64,000 nucleotides of DNA from Pseudomonas extremorientalis. GTDB lineage: Bacteria; Pseudomonadota; Gammaproteobacteria; Pseudomonadales; Pseudomonadaceae. The position numbers and the translations under genes were made by a program. The stretch spans positions 124,001-188,000 of the forward strand of contig NZ_MDGK01000055.1 of the NCBI RefSeq assembly GCF_001870465.1, written 5' to 3'. Under the pieces are notes generated by a model. That model had not been told where the DNA came from and made no database searches. It saw nothing but the letters and a program-made list of their open reading frames with translations. Shown in pieces: positions 17,511-24,619 of the stretch (within the stretch, counting starts at the first letter, position 1; every line of letters begins with the position of its first letter).

Positions 17511-17711
17511 ATGGGATTTGAATTCGATGCAGGCACCATCCGCGGCCTCGGCACGCTGGTGGTTGCCATCGCCTTTATCGGCCTGTCGCTGTGGGTGTTC
17601 AACAACCGGCGCAATGCGGAATTCGAGCAGGCGCGCCTGCTGCCCTTCGCCGATGAACCCTCTCCATCCGACGCTCAAGAAGAGCCTGCAATAAGGAGCA
17701 CCCGGCCATGA
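17511..17711 (+). CDS. ccoQ1: cbb3 oxidase small subunit CcoQ (copy 1)
   Basis: This 66-residue single-helix membrane protein has a hydrophobic stretch, LGTLVVAIAFIGLSLWVF, at about residues 13-30, followed by a charged cytoplasmic tail. CcoQ is thought to stabilise the CcoP-CcoNO interaction. It starts 3 bases after ccoO1 and overlaps ccoP1 by four bases (ATGA), a sign of coupled translation. The tail is longer and more acidic than in copy 2. Confidence 0.93.
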   Translation: MGFEFDAGTIRGLGTLVVAIAFIGLSLWVFNNRRNAEFEQARLLPFADEPSPSDAQEEPAIRSTRP

Positions 17712-18655
17712 CCCTATTCTGGAGTACATGGATCTGCGTACTGACCCTCGGCAGCCTGATCGGCTTGACCTGGCTGCTGGTCGGCACCCGCAAGGGCGAG
17801 ACCAAGGGCAGCGTCGACCAGACCATGGGCCACGCCTTCGACGGTATCGAGGAATACGACAACCCGCTGCCCCAGTGGTGGTTCATGCTGTTCGCCGGCA
17901 CCCTGGTGTTCGCGGTCGGCTACCTGATCCTCTACCCGGGCCTGGGCAACTGGAAAGGCGTGTTGCCGGGCTATGAAGACGGCTGGACCCAGGCCAAGGA
18001 ATGGGACAAGGAAATGGCCAAGGCCGACGCCAAGTTCGGGCCGATCTTCGCCAAATTCTCGGCCATGCCCGTGGAAGAAGTGGCCAAAGACCCGCAAGCG
18101 CTGAAAATGGGCGGTCGCCTGTTCGCCTCCAACTGCGCGGTGTGCCACGGCTCGGACGCCAAGGGCGCGTTTGGCTTCCCGAACCTGGCGGACAACATCT
18201 GGCGCTGGGGCGGTTCGGCCGAGGCGATCAAGACCACCATCCTCAACGGTCGCCACGCGGCGATGCCGGCCTGGGGTGACATGCTCGGCGATGAGGGTGT
18301 GAAAAACGTTGCGGCCTTTGTTCGCCACGACCTGGCCAAGTTGCCCCTGCCCGCCGACAGCAGCGCCGATGTGGCTGCCGGCCAGGCAGCCTTCAACACC
18401 ACCTGTGTCGCCTGCCACGGGCCGGAAGGCCACGGCATGGAAGCCATGGGCGCGCCCGACCTGACCAAACCGGCCGGCTACATCTACGGCACCAGCCTCG
18501 CGCAGTTGCAGCAGACCATCCGCCACGGCCGCCAGGGCCAGATGCCGGCGCAGGAAGTGCTGCAAGGCAATGACAAGGTGCATCTGCTGGCCGCCTACGT
18601 TTATAGCCTGTCCCACAACGCTGATGGCGCAACGCCAGAAAGCCAGGCGCAATAA
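17708..18655 (+). CDS. ccoP1: cbb3 oxidase subunit III, di-heme cytochrome c (copy 1)
   Basis: This 315-residue subunit brings electrons from the periplasmic cytochrome c pool. It has two N-terminal helices (about residues 4-24 and 56-76) and two c-type heme sites, CAVCHG near residue 141 and CVACHG near 228. The methionine-bearing partner motifs (HAAMPAW, QGQMPAQ) are also visible. It overlaps the end of ccoQ1 by four bases, closes operon 1 and is followed by a hairpin terminator. Confidence 0.96.
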   Translation: MTLFWSTWICVLTLGSLIGLTWLLVGTRKGETKGSVDQTMGHAFDGIEEYDNPLPQWWFMLFAGTLVFAVGYLILYPGLGNWKGVLPGYEDGWTQAKEWDKEMAKADAKFGPIFAKFSAMPVEEVAKDPQALKMGGRLFASNCAVCHGSDAKGAFGFPNLADNIWRWGGSAEAIKTTILNGRHAAMPAWGDMLGDEGVKNVAAFVRHDLAKLPLPADSSADVAAGQAAFNTTCVACHGPEGHGMEAMGAPDLTKPAGYIYGTSLAQLQQTIRHGRQGQMPAQEVLQGNDKVHLLAAYVYSLSHNADGATPESQAQ

Positions 18656-18664
18656 CCTCTGATC

Positions 18665-18685
18665 GCCGCCCCATTTTGGGGCGGC
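18665..18685 (+). terminator. Hairpin after ccoP1
   Basis: GCCGCCCC (18665-18672) pairs with GGGGCGGC (18678-18685) across a 5-base loop, ten bases after the ccoP1 stop. A U-tract is lacking, so termination may be partial. Confidence 0.6.
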
Positions 18686-18907
18686 AACCCTGGCGCTGTA
18701 CGCGACCAAGTGTCACACCCCTCCAAAGCACAACTTTCCCCTCCTCACTTTCGGGTCTACGCTTGTTCCCACAGCGGACCGATCCTGGCGTACGCAACGA
18801 CATTCGTTGCGACCCTCGAATTTTCCTGTCCACTCGATCAGCTTTCGATTTCCGATTTTGTCCTTACACCAAACATGGAAAGGGCGCAGAATCTGGCGTG
18901 GAACGCA

Positions 18908-18921
18908 TTGATACAGGTCAG
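18908..18921 (+). promoter_or_regulatory. Probable Anr box of the ccoNOQP-2 operon (degenerate)
   Basis: TTGAT-ACAG-GTCAG matches the FNR/Anr consensus TTGAT-N4-ATCAA fully in the left half and 3 of 5 in the right. TACATA at 18951-18956 could be the -10, placing the box near -48. It lies in a 350-base gap upstream of ccoN2, which otherwise holds only the ccoP1 terminator. Oxygen-limited induction of the second cbb3 operon is known in Pseudomonas, so this is the likely site. Confidence 0.5.
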
Positions 18922-19005
18922 TCATTGCGTTGCAATGACCCCTCGCTTTCTACATACTTGCGGCCGATTTTACCTATAAAAAAACCTAAACCGTGGAACC
19001 TTAGA

Positions 19006-20448
19006 ATGAGCACAGCAATCAGTCCGACTGCTTATAACTATAAGGTAGTCCGCCAGTTCGCCATCATGACGGTGGTCTGGGGGATCCTTGGCATGGGGCT
19101 CGGGGTGTTCATCGCCTCGCAACTGGTCTGGCCGGAATTGAATTTCGGTTTGCCATGGACGACCTTTGGCCGCCTGCGCCCGCTGCACACCAACCTGGTG
19201 ATCTTCGCCTTCGGCGGATGTGCATTGTTTGCCACCTCCTACTATGTCGTGCAGCGAACCTGCCAGACGCGACTGATCTCCGACAGCCTTGCGGCCTTCA
19301 CCTTCTGGGGTTGGCAAGCAGTCATCGTTGGCGCCATCGTCACCCTGCCACTGGGCTACACCACTACCAAGGAATACGCCGAGCTGGAATGGCCCATCGC
19401 CATTTTGCTCGCCATCGTGTGGGTGACCTACGCCGTGGTGTTCTTCGGCACCATCGTCAAGCGCAAGACCAAGCACATCTACGTGGGCAACTGGTTCTAC
19501 GGCGCGTTCATCCTGGTAACGGCGATGCTGCACATCGTCAACCACGCCTCGTTGCCGGTGAGCCTGTTCAAGTCCTACTCGGCCTACGCCGGGGCCACGG
19601 ACGCGATGATCCAGTGGTGGTACGGCCACAACGCCGTGGGTTTCTTCCTGACCACCGGTTTCCTGGGGATGATGTACTACTTCGTGCCGAAACAGGCCGA
19701 ACGTCCCATTTACTCGTACCGCCTGTCCATCGTGCATTTCTGGGCGCTGATCACCCTGTACATCTGGGCCGGCCCGCACCACTTGCACTACACCGCGTTG
19801 CCGGACTGGGCACAGTCCCTGGGCATGGCGATGTCGATCATCCTGCTGGCCCCGAGCTGGGGCGGCATGATCAACGGCATGATGACCCTGTCCGGCGCCT
19901 GGCATAAATTGCGCACCGACCCGATCCTGCGCTTCCTGGTGGTGTCGCTGGCGTTCTACGGCATGTCGACCTTCGAAGGGCCGATGATGGCGATCAAGAC
20001 CGTCAACTCGCTGTCCCACTACACCGACTGGACCATCGGCCACGTACACGCCGGCGCCCTCGGTTGGGTGGCGATGATCTCCATCGGCGCGCTGTACCAC
20101 ATGATCCCCAAACTGTTCGGCCGTCCGCAGATGCACAGCGTTGGCCTGATCAACGCGCACTTCTGGCTGGCCACCATCGGCACCGTGCTCTACATCGCCT
20201 CGATGTGGGTCAACGGCATCACCCAGGGCCTGATGTGGCGAGCCATCAACGATGACGGCACCCTCACCTACTCCTTCGTCGAAGCGCTGCAAGCCAGCCA
20301 TCCGGGTTACATCGTGCGCGCCCTGGGCGGTGCATTCTTTGCCTCCGGCATGTTCCTGATGGCCTACAACGTCTGGCGCACCGTGCGTGCCGCCGACCCG
20401 GCAGAAGCCGAAGCCGCCGCCAAGATCGCCGTTGTGGGAGCTCACTGA
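19006..20448 (+). CDS. ccoN2: cbb3-type cytochrome c oxidase subunit I (copy 2)
   Basis: This 480-residue paralogue of CcoN1 has the same helices and heme/copper histidines (RLRPLHTNLVIF, YGHNAVGFF, GPHHLHY, IGHVHAGALGW). ATG 19006 (MSTAISPTAYNYKVV) is chosen; the frame is open 110 codons upstream but that part is promoter DNA with the Anr-like box. The stop overlaps the start of ccoO2 (TGATG). DNA blocks nearly identical to ccoN1 at synonymous sites suggest recent gene conversion, while the N- and C-termini differ more. It probably forms the low-oxygen cbb3 isoform. Confidence 0.97.
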   Translation: MSTAISPTAYNYKVVRQFAIMTVVWGILGMGLGVFIASQLVWPELNFGLPWTTFGRLRPLHTNLVIFAFGGCALFATSYYVVQRTCQTRLISDSLAAFTFWGWQAVIVGAIVTLPLGYTTTKEYAELEWPIAILLAIVWVTYAVVFFGTIVKRKTKHIYVGNWFYGAFILVTAMLHIVNHASLPVSLFKSYSAYAGATDAMIQWWYGHNAVGFFLTTGFLGMMYYFVPKQAERPIYSYRLSIVHFWALITLYIWAGPHHLHYTALPDWAQSLGMAMSIILLAPSWGGMINGMMTLSGAWHKLRTDPILRFLVVSLAFYGMSTFEGPMMAIKTVNSLSHYTDWTIGHVHAGALGWVAMISIGALYHMIPKLFGRPQMHSVGLINAHFWLATIGTVLYIASMWVNGITQGLMWRAINDDGTLTYSFVEALQASHPGYIVRALGGAFFASGMFLMAYNVWRTVRAADPAEAEAAAKIAVVGAH

Positions 20449-21056
20449 TGAAGCATGAAGTAGTCGAGAAGAATATCGGCCTGCTGGCCTTCTTCATGGT
20501 CATCGCCGTGAGTATCGGCGGCCTGACCCAGATCGTTCCGCTGTTTTTCCAGGACGTGACCAACAAGCCGGTGGAAGGTATGAAGCCGCGCACCGCCCTT
20601 GAACTGGAAGGCCGCGACGTCTACATCGCCAACGGCTGTGTCGGCTGCCACTCGCAGATGATCCGCCCGTTCCGTGCCGAAACCGAACGCTACGGCCACT
20701 ACTCGGTCGCCGGTGAAAGCGTGTGGGACCACCCGTTCCTGTGGGGTTCCAAGCGTACCGGCCCGGACCTGGCCCGTGTCGGCGGGCGTTACTCCGATGA
20801 CTGGCAGCGTGCGCACCTGTACAACCCGCGCAACGTGGTGCCTGAGTCGAAAATGCCGGCGTACCCGTTCCTCGTGGAAAACAAGCTCGACGGCAAGGAC
20901 ACCGCGAAGAAGATGGAGGTCTTGCGCACCCTGGGCGTGCCCTACACCGACGAAGACATCGCCGGTGCAGCGGCCGCCGTGAAAGGCAAGACCGAAATGG
21001 ACGCACTGGTGGCCTACCTGCAGGGCCTGGGCACCATCATCAAAAGCAAACGGTGA
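20448..21056 (+). CDS. ccoO2: cbb3 oxidase subunit II, mono-heme cytochrome c (copy 2)
   Basis: This 202-residue protein has exactly the same length as CcoO1. One N-terminal helix is followed by a periplasmic domain with the heme motif CVGCHS near residue 65. Its ATG shares one base with the ccoN2 stop, so translation is probably coupled. The sequence is very close to copy 1, apart from a lysine-rich patch near residues 145-155 (NKLDGKDTAKK). Confidence 0.97.
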   Translation: MKHEVVEKNIGLLAFFMVIAVSIGGLTQIVPLFFQDVTNKPVEGMKPRTALELEGRDVYIANGCVGCHSQMIRPFRAETERYGHYSVAGESVWDHPFLWGSKRTGPDLARVGGRYSDDWQRAHLYNPRNVVPESKMPAYPFLVENKLDGKDTAKKMEVLRTLGVPYTDEDIAGAAAAVKGKTEMDALVAYLQGLGTIIKSKR

Positions 21057-21059
21057 TCT

Positions 21060-21245
21060 ATGGATATCGGGATGATTCGTGGCCTGGGCACCGTTGTGGT
21101 GATGGTGGCCTTTATCGGCCTGGCGTTGTGGGTGTTCAGCCCCAAGCGCAAGTCGGAGTTTGAAGACGCGACCTTGCTGCCCTTTGCGGATGATCCCGAA
21201 GCCATCAAGCACGTCGAGCAAGCTTCTAGGAGTAACAAAGAATGA
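21060..21245 (+). CDS. ccoQ2: cbb3 oxidase small subunit CcoQ (copy 2)
   Basis: This 61-residue protein has one membrane helix (LGTVVVMVAFIGLALWVF), the basic stretch PKRKSEFED and LLPFADDPE, as in copy 1. It starts three bases after the ccoO2 stop and overlaps the ccoP2 start by four bases (ATGA). It is a structural or stabilising subunit of the second cbb3 oxidase. Confidence 0.93.
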   Translation: MDIGMIRGLGTVVVMVAFIGLALWVFSPKRKSEFEDATLLPFADDPEAIKHVEQASRSNKE

Positions 21246-22219
21246 CTACGTTCTGGAGTCTGTACGTCACAGTCCTCAGTCTGGGTACCATCTTCGCCCT
21301 GACCTGGCTGCTGCTGTCGACCCGCAAGGGCCAGCGCGCCGAGCAAACCGACGAGACCGTCGGCCATTCGTTCGACGGCATCGAGGAATACGACAACCCG
21401 CTGCCCAAGTGGTGGTTCATGCTGTTCGTCGGCACCATCGTCTTCGCCCTCGGCTACCTGGCGCTGTACCCCGGCCTGGGCAACTGGAAGGGCCTGCTGC
21501 CGGGCTACAACTACCTCGACACCGACAAGCAAACCCCCTTCGCCAATGGCCAGACCGGCTGGACCGGCGTGCACGAATGGGAAAAGGAAATGGCCAGGTC
21601 GGACGCCAAGTTCGGGCCGATCTTCGCCAAATTCGCGTCGATGCCGATTGAAGAAGTGGCCAAGGACCCGCAAGCGTTGAAGATGGGGGGTCGCCTGTTC
21701 GCCTCCAACTGCTCGGTGTGCCACGGTTCCGATGCCAAGGGCGCCTATGGCTTCCCCAACCTGACCGATGCCGACTGGCGCTGGGGCGGCGAGCCTGCCA
21801 CCATCAAGGAAACCATCATGAAGGGCCGTCATGCGGTGATGCCGGCCTGGTTGGATATCCTCAAGGAGCAAGGCGTCAGCGATGTGGCTGCGTTCGTGCT
21901 CACCAACCTCGACGGGCGCAAACTGCCCGAAGGCGTGAAAGCCGATGTGGCCAACGGCGAGAAACTCTTCGCCGCCAACTGCGTGGCCTGCCACGGCCCG
22001 GCCGGTAAAGGCACTCCTGCCATGGGCGCGCCCGACCTGACCCACCCGGGCGCCTTCATCTACGGCTCGAGCTTCGCCCAACTGCAACAGACCATCCGTT
22101 GGGGCCGCCAGGGCCAGATGCCGGCGCAGGAACAGCTGCAAGGCAATGACAAGGTGCACTTGCTGGCGGCGTATGTGTACAGCTTGTCCCATGGGGATAA
22201 GAAGGCTGAAGAGCAATAA
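21242..22219 (+). CDS. ccoP2: cbb3 oxidase subunit III, di-heme cytochrome c (copy 2)
   Basis: This 325-residue protein has two N-terminal helices and heme motifs CSVCHG and CVACHG. Compared with CcoP1 it carries about ten extra residues between the second helix and the first heme domain (DTDKQTPFANGQTG region), a good marker for the isoform. It ends operon 2. A REP pair follows, then the Anr box of ccoG. The two P subunits are alike in both heme domains. Confidence 0.96.
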   Translation: MTTFWSLYVTVLSLGTIFALTWLLLSTRKGQRAEQTDETVGHSFDGIEEYDNPLPKWWFMLFVGTIVFALGYLALYPGLGNWKGLLPGYNYLDTDKQTPFANGQTGWTGVHEWEKEMARSDAKFGPIFAKFASMPIEEVAKDPQALKMGGRLFASNCSVCHGSDAKGAYGFPNLTDADWRWGGEPATIKETIMKGRHAVMPAWLDILKEQGVSDVAAFVLTNLDGRKLPEGVKADVANGEKLFAANCVACHGPAGKGTPAMGAPDLTHPGAFIYGSSFAQLQQTIRWGRQGQMPAQEQLQGNDKVHLLAAYVYSLSHGDKKAEEQ

Positions 22220-22236
22220 AAGCCGCTGCAATACCA

Positions 22237-22327
22237 ATGTGGGAGGGGGCTTGCCCCCGATAGCGGTGGATCAGTGACAGATGCACTGATTGACACACTG
22301 CAATCGGGGGCAAGCCCCCCCTACATT
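22237..22327. repeat. REP pair (inverted)
   Basis: Two complete units face each other over a short spacer, directly after ccoP2. They occupy a third of the 298-base gap before ccoG and could act as the transcript end of cco operon 2. Confidence 0.85.
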
Positions 22328-22386
22328 GGATCCGCGGTGTTTCATAGAACCGGGCCAGCCAAAACCGGCCATACTTGCCAGATCAA

Positions 22387-22400
22387 TTGATCCAGATCAC
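22387..22400 (+). promoter_or_regulatory. Anr/FNR box upstream of ccoG
   Basis: TTGAT-CCAG-ATCAC matches the consensus at 9 of 10 positions. It overlaps the perfect palindrome GATCAATTGATC (22381-22392). It lies about 125 bases before the ccoG start. TATCAT at 22433-22438 is a possible -10. This indicates oxygen-responsive control of the ccoGHIS assembly genes. Confidence 0.75.
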
Positions 22401-22517
22401 TTAGGTCGCCCCCTTTCAGCACCACCGGGGGCGTATCATTACACCACTGCAACACCCCTAATTTGACCCCGGCTGGCACGTACTGGCCAAGGCAAATCTC
22501 CACCGCCGTGGGATGCA

Positions 22518-23924
22518 ATGATGAGTAACCAGATACCGGTACATGACGTTACCCCGCCTGCCAAAACCGTCGACCTCTACGCCTCGCGAGAGAAAATCTA
22601 CACGCGCGCCTTCACCGGCCTGTTCCGCAACTTGCGCATGCTCGGCGGGGCCGGTCTGTTCCTGCTGTACTTCGGCACGGTGTGGCTGAACTGGGGTGGC
22701 CACCAGGCCGTGTGGTGGAACCTGCCCGAGCGCAAGTTCTTCATTTTCGGGGCAACTTTCTGGCCCCAGGACTTCATCCTGCTCTCGGGCATTCTCATCG
22801 TTGCCGCGTTTGGCCTGTTCTTCATCACGGTGTACGCCGGTCGCGTGTGGTGCGGCTACACCTGCCCGCAGAGCGTATGGACGTGGATCTTCATGTGGTG
22901 TGAGAAGGTCACCGAAGGCGACCGCAACCAGCGCATCAAGCTCGACAAGGCACCGATGGGCGCCAACAAATTCCTGCGCAAATTCAGCAAGCACACCCTG
23001 TGGCTGTTGATCGGCTTTGTCACCGGCATGACCTTTGTCGGCTACTTCTCGCCGATCCGCGAACTGGTGTTCGACTTTTTCACCGGCCAGGCGGATGGCT
23101 GGTCGTATTTCTGGGTGGGTTTCTTCACCCTTGCCACCTACGGCAACGCCGGCTGGCTGCGCGAACAGGTGTGCATCTACATGTGCCCGTACGCGCGCTT
23201 CCAGAGCGTGATGTTCGACAAGGACACCCTGATCGTTTCCTACGACCCACGCCGCGGCGAACTGCGTGGCCCGCGTAAAAAAGGTACCGACTACAAGGCA
23301 CAGGGCCTGGGCGATTGCATCGATTGCACGATGTGCGTGCAGGTGTGCCCCACCGGTATCGACATCCGCGACGGCCTGCAGATCGAGTGCATCGGCTGCG
23401 CCGCCTGTATCGATGCCTGCGACAACATCATGGACAAGATGGAGTACCCGCGCGGCCTGATCAGCTACACCACCGAGCACAACCTGTCAGGGCAGAAAAC
23501 CCACAAGCTGCGCCCGCGCCTGATCGGCTACGCCCTGGTGTTGCTGGCGATGATCAGCCTGCTGGTGGCGGCATTCTTCATGCGCTCGCTGGTGGGTTTC
23601 GACGTGAGCAAGGACCGCGTGCTGTACCGCGAGAACGCCGAAGGCCGCATCGAAAACGTCTACAGCCTGAAGATCATGAACAAGGACCAACGCGACCACA
23701 CCTACGTGCTCGATGCCGCCGGCCTGCCCGACCTCAAGCTGCAAGGCCGCCGGGAGATCAAGGTGGCGGCCGGCGATATCGTCAGCATGCCGGTGGAGCT
23801 GTCGAGTGCGCCGGAACAATTGCCGTCGAGCACCAACGAGGTGAAATTCATCCTCACCGATGCCGATGACGCCAGCGTCCATATTGAAGCCAAGAGCCGA
23901 TTCATCGGCCCTCAAGTCCGCTAA
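22518..23924 (+). CDS. ccoG: cbb3 oxidase maturation protein CcoG (RdxA/FixG)
   Basis: This 468-residue membrane iron-sulfur protein has about four to five helices, with CGYTCPQ in a loop after the second. Two ferredoxin-type clusters are shown by CIDCTMCVQVCP and CIGCAACIDACD near residues 270-300. A last helix precedes a periplasmic Ig-like C-terminal domain. CcoG is linked to copper reduction for cbb3 assembly. Two ATGs are adjacent (22518 and 22521); either could start. It leads ccoGHIS under a strong Anr box, one set of assembly genes for two oxidases. Confidence 0.95.
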   Translation: MMSNQIPVHDVTPPAKTVDLYASREKIYTRAFTGLFRNLRMLGGAGLFLLYFGTVWLNWGGHQAVWWNLPERKFFIFGATFWPQDFILLSGILIVAAFGLFFITVYAGRVWCGYTCPQSVWTWIFMWCEKVTEGDRNQRIKLDKAPMGANKFLRKFSKHTLWLLIGFVTGMTFVGYFSPIRELVFDFFTGQADGWSYFWVGFFTLATYGNAGWLREQVCIYMCPYARFQSVMFDKDTLIVSYDPRRGELRGPRKKGTDYKAQGLGDCIDCTMCVQVCPTGIDIRDGLQIECIGCAACIDACDNIMDKMEYPRGLISYTTEHNLSGQKTHKLRPRLIGYALVLLAMISLLVAAFFMRSLVGFDVSKDRVLYRENAEGRIENVYSLKIMNKDQRDHTYVLDAAGLPDLKLQGRREIKVAAGDIVSMPVELSSAPEQLPSSTNEVKFILTDADDASVHIEAKSRFIGPQVR

Positions 23925-23938
23925 CAGGGAACCGAACA

Positions 23939-24478
23939 ATGTCCGTAGCAACCGCCGCAAGCCCTTGGTACAAGCACCTCTGGCCGTGGATCATCATCGG
24001 CATCCTGGCCTGTTCGGTGACCTTGACCCTGTCCATGGTGACCATCGCGGTGAACAACCCGGACAACCTGGTCAACGACAACTACTACGAGGCCGGCAAA
24101 GGCATCAACCGCTCCCTGGACCGCGAGCTGCTGGCCCAGACCTTGCAACTGCGCGCCAAGGTGCACTTGGATGAGCTGACCGGTGAAGTCGAGGTCAACC
24201 TCACCGGCTACAGCAACCCGAAAACCCTGGAATTGAACCTGATTTCCCCGACCCAGCCGGAGAAAGACCGCAAGATCAACCTGGCCCGCAGCGACAGCGA
24301 GCCCGGCCGCTACATCGGCCAGGTCACCGACAAGGTGGAAGGCCGGCGGTTCGTCGAGTTGCTCGGCGTGGAAGGCGACCGGACCTGGCGCATGTTCGAG
24401 GAAGAACAAGTCAGCCACGACAAGGACTTGCTGCTGGGTGATGAACCGTTGCAGGGTGCCGAAGACCTGAAAAAGTAA
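23939..24478 (+). CDS. ccoH: cbb3 oxidase assembly protein CcoH (FixH family)
   Basis: This 179-residue protein has a single N-terminal membrane helix (about residues 14-40, LWPWIIIGILACSVTLTLSM) and a periplasmic FixH-type domain with NDNYYEAGKGINR. CcoH is needed for cbb3 assembly and contacts CcoN and the copper pump. It follows ccoG by 14 bases. A REP pair of about 95 bases separates it from ccoI, yet all lie on one strand and probably form one unit. Confidence 0.9.
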   Translation: MSVATAASPWYKHLWPWIIIGILACSVTLTLSMVTIAVNNPDNLVNDNYYEAGKGINRSLDRELLAQTLQLRAKVHLDELTGEVEVNLTGYSNPKTLELNLISPTQPEKDRKINLARSDSEPGRYIGQVTDKVEGRRFVELLGVEGDRTWRMFEEEQVSHDKDLLLGDEPLQGAEDLKK

Positions 24479-24495
24479 AAAGCCTGCGCTTCGCG

Positions 24496-24590
24496 CATCG
24501 GGGGCAAGCCCCCTCCCACACTGGATTGGGTTTACACATATCTATTGGTGAAATCAGTCAAATGTGGGAGGGGGCTTGCCCCCGATGAGG
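24496..24590. repeat. REP pair inside the ccoGHIS cluster
   Basis: Two full units are in inverted order between ccoH and ccoI. They could lower ccoI expression relative to ccoGH by terminating or stabilising the upstream message. Confidence 0.85.
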
Positions 24591-24619
24591 CCCTACCAGC
24601 CACCATAGATTCCCAAGCC

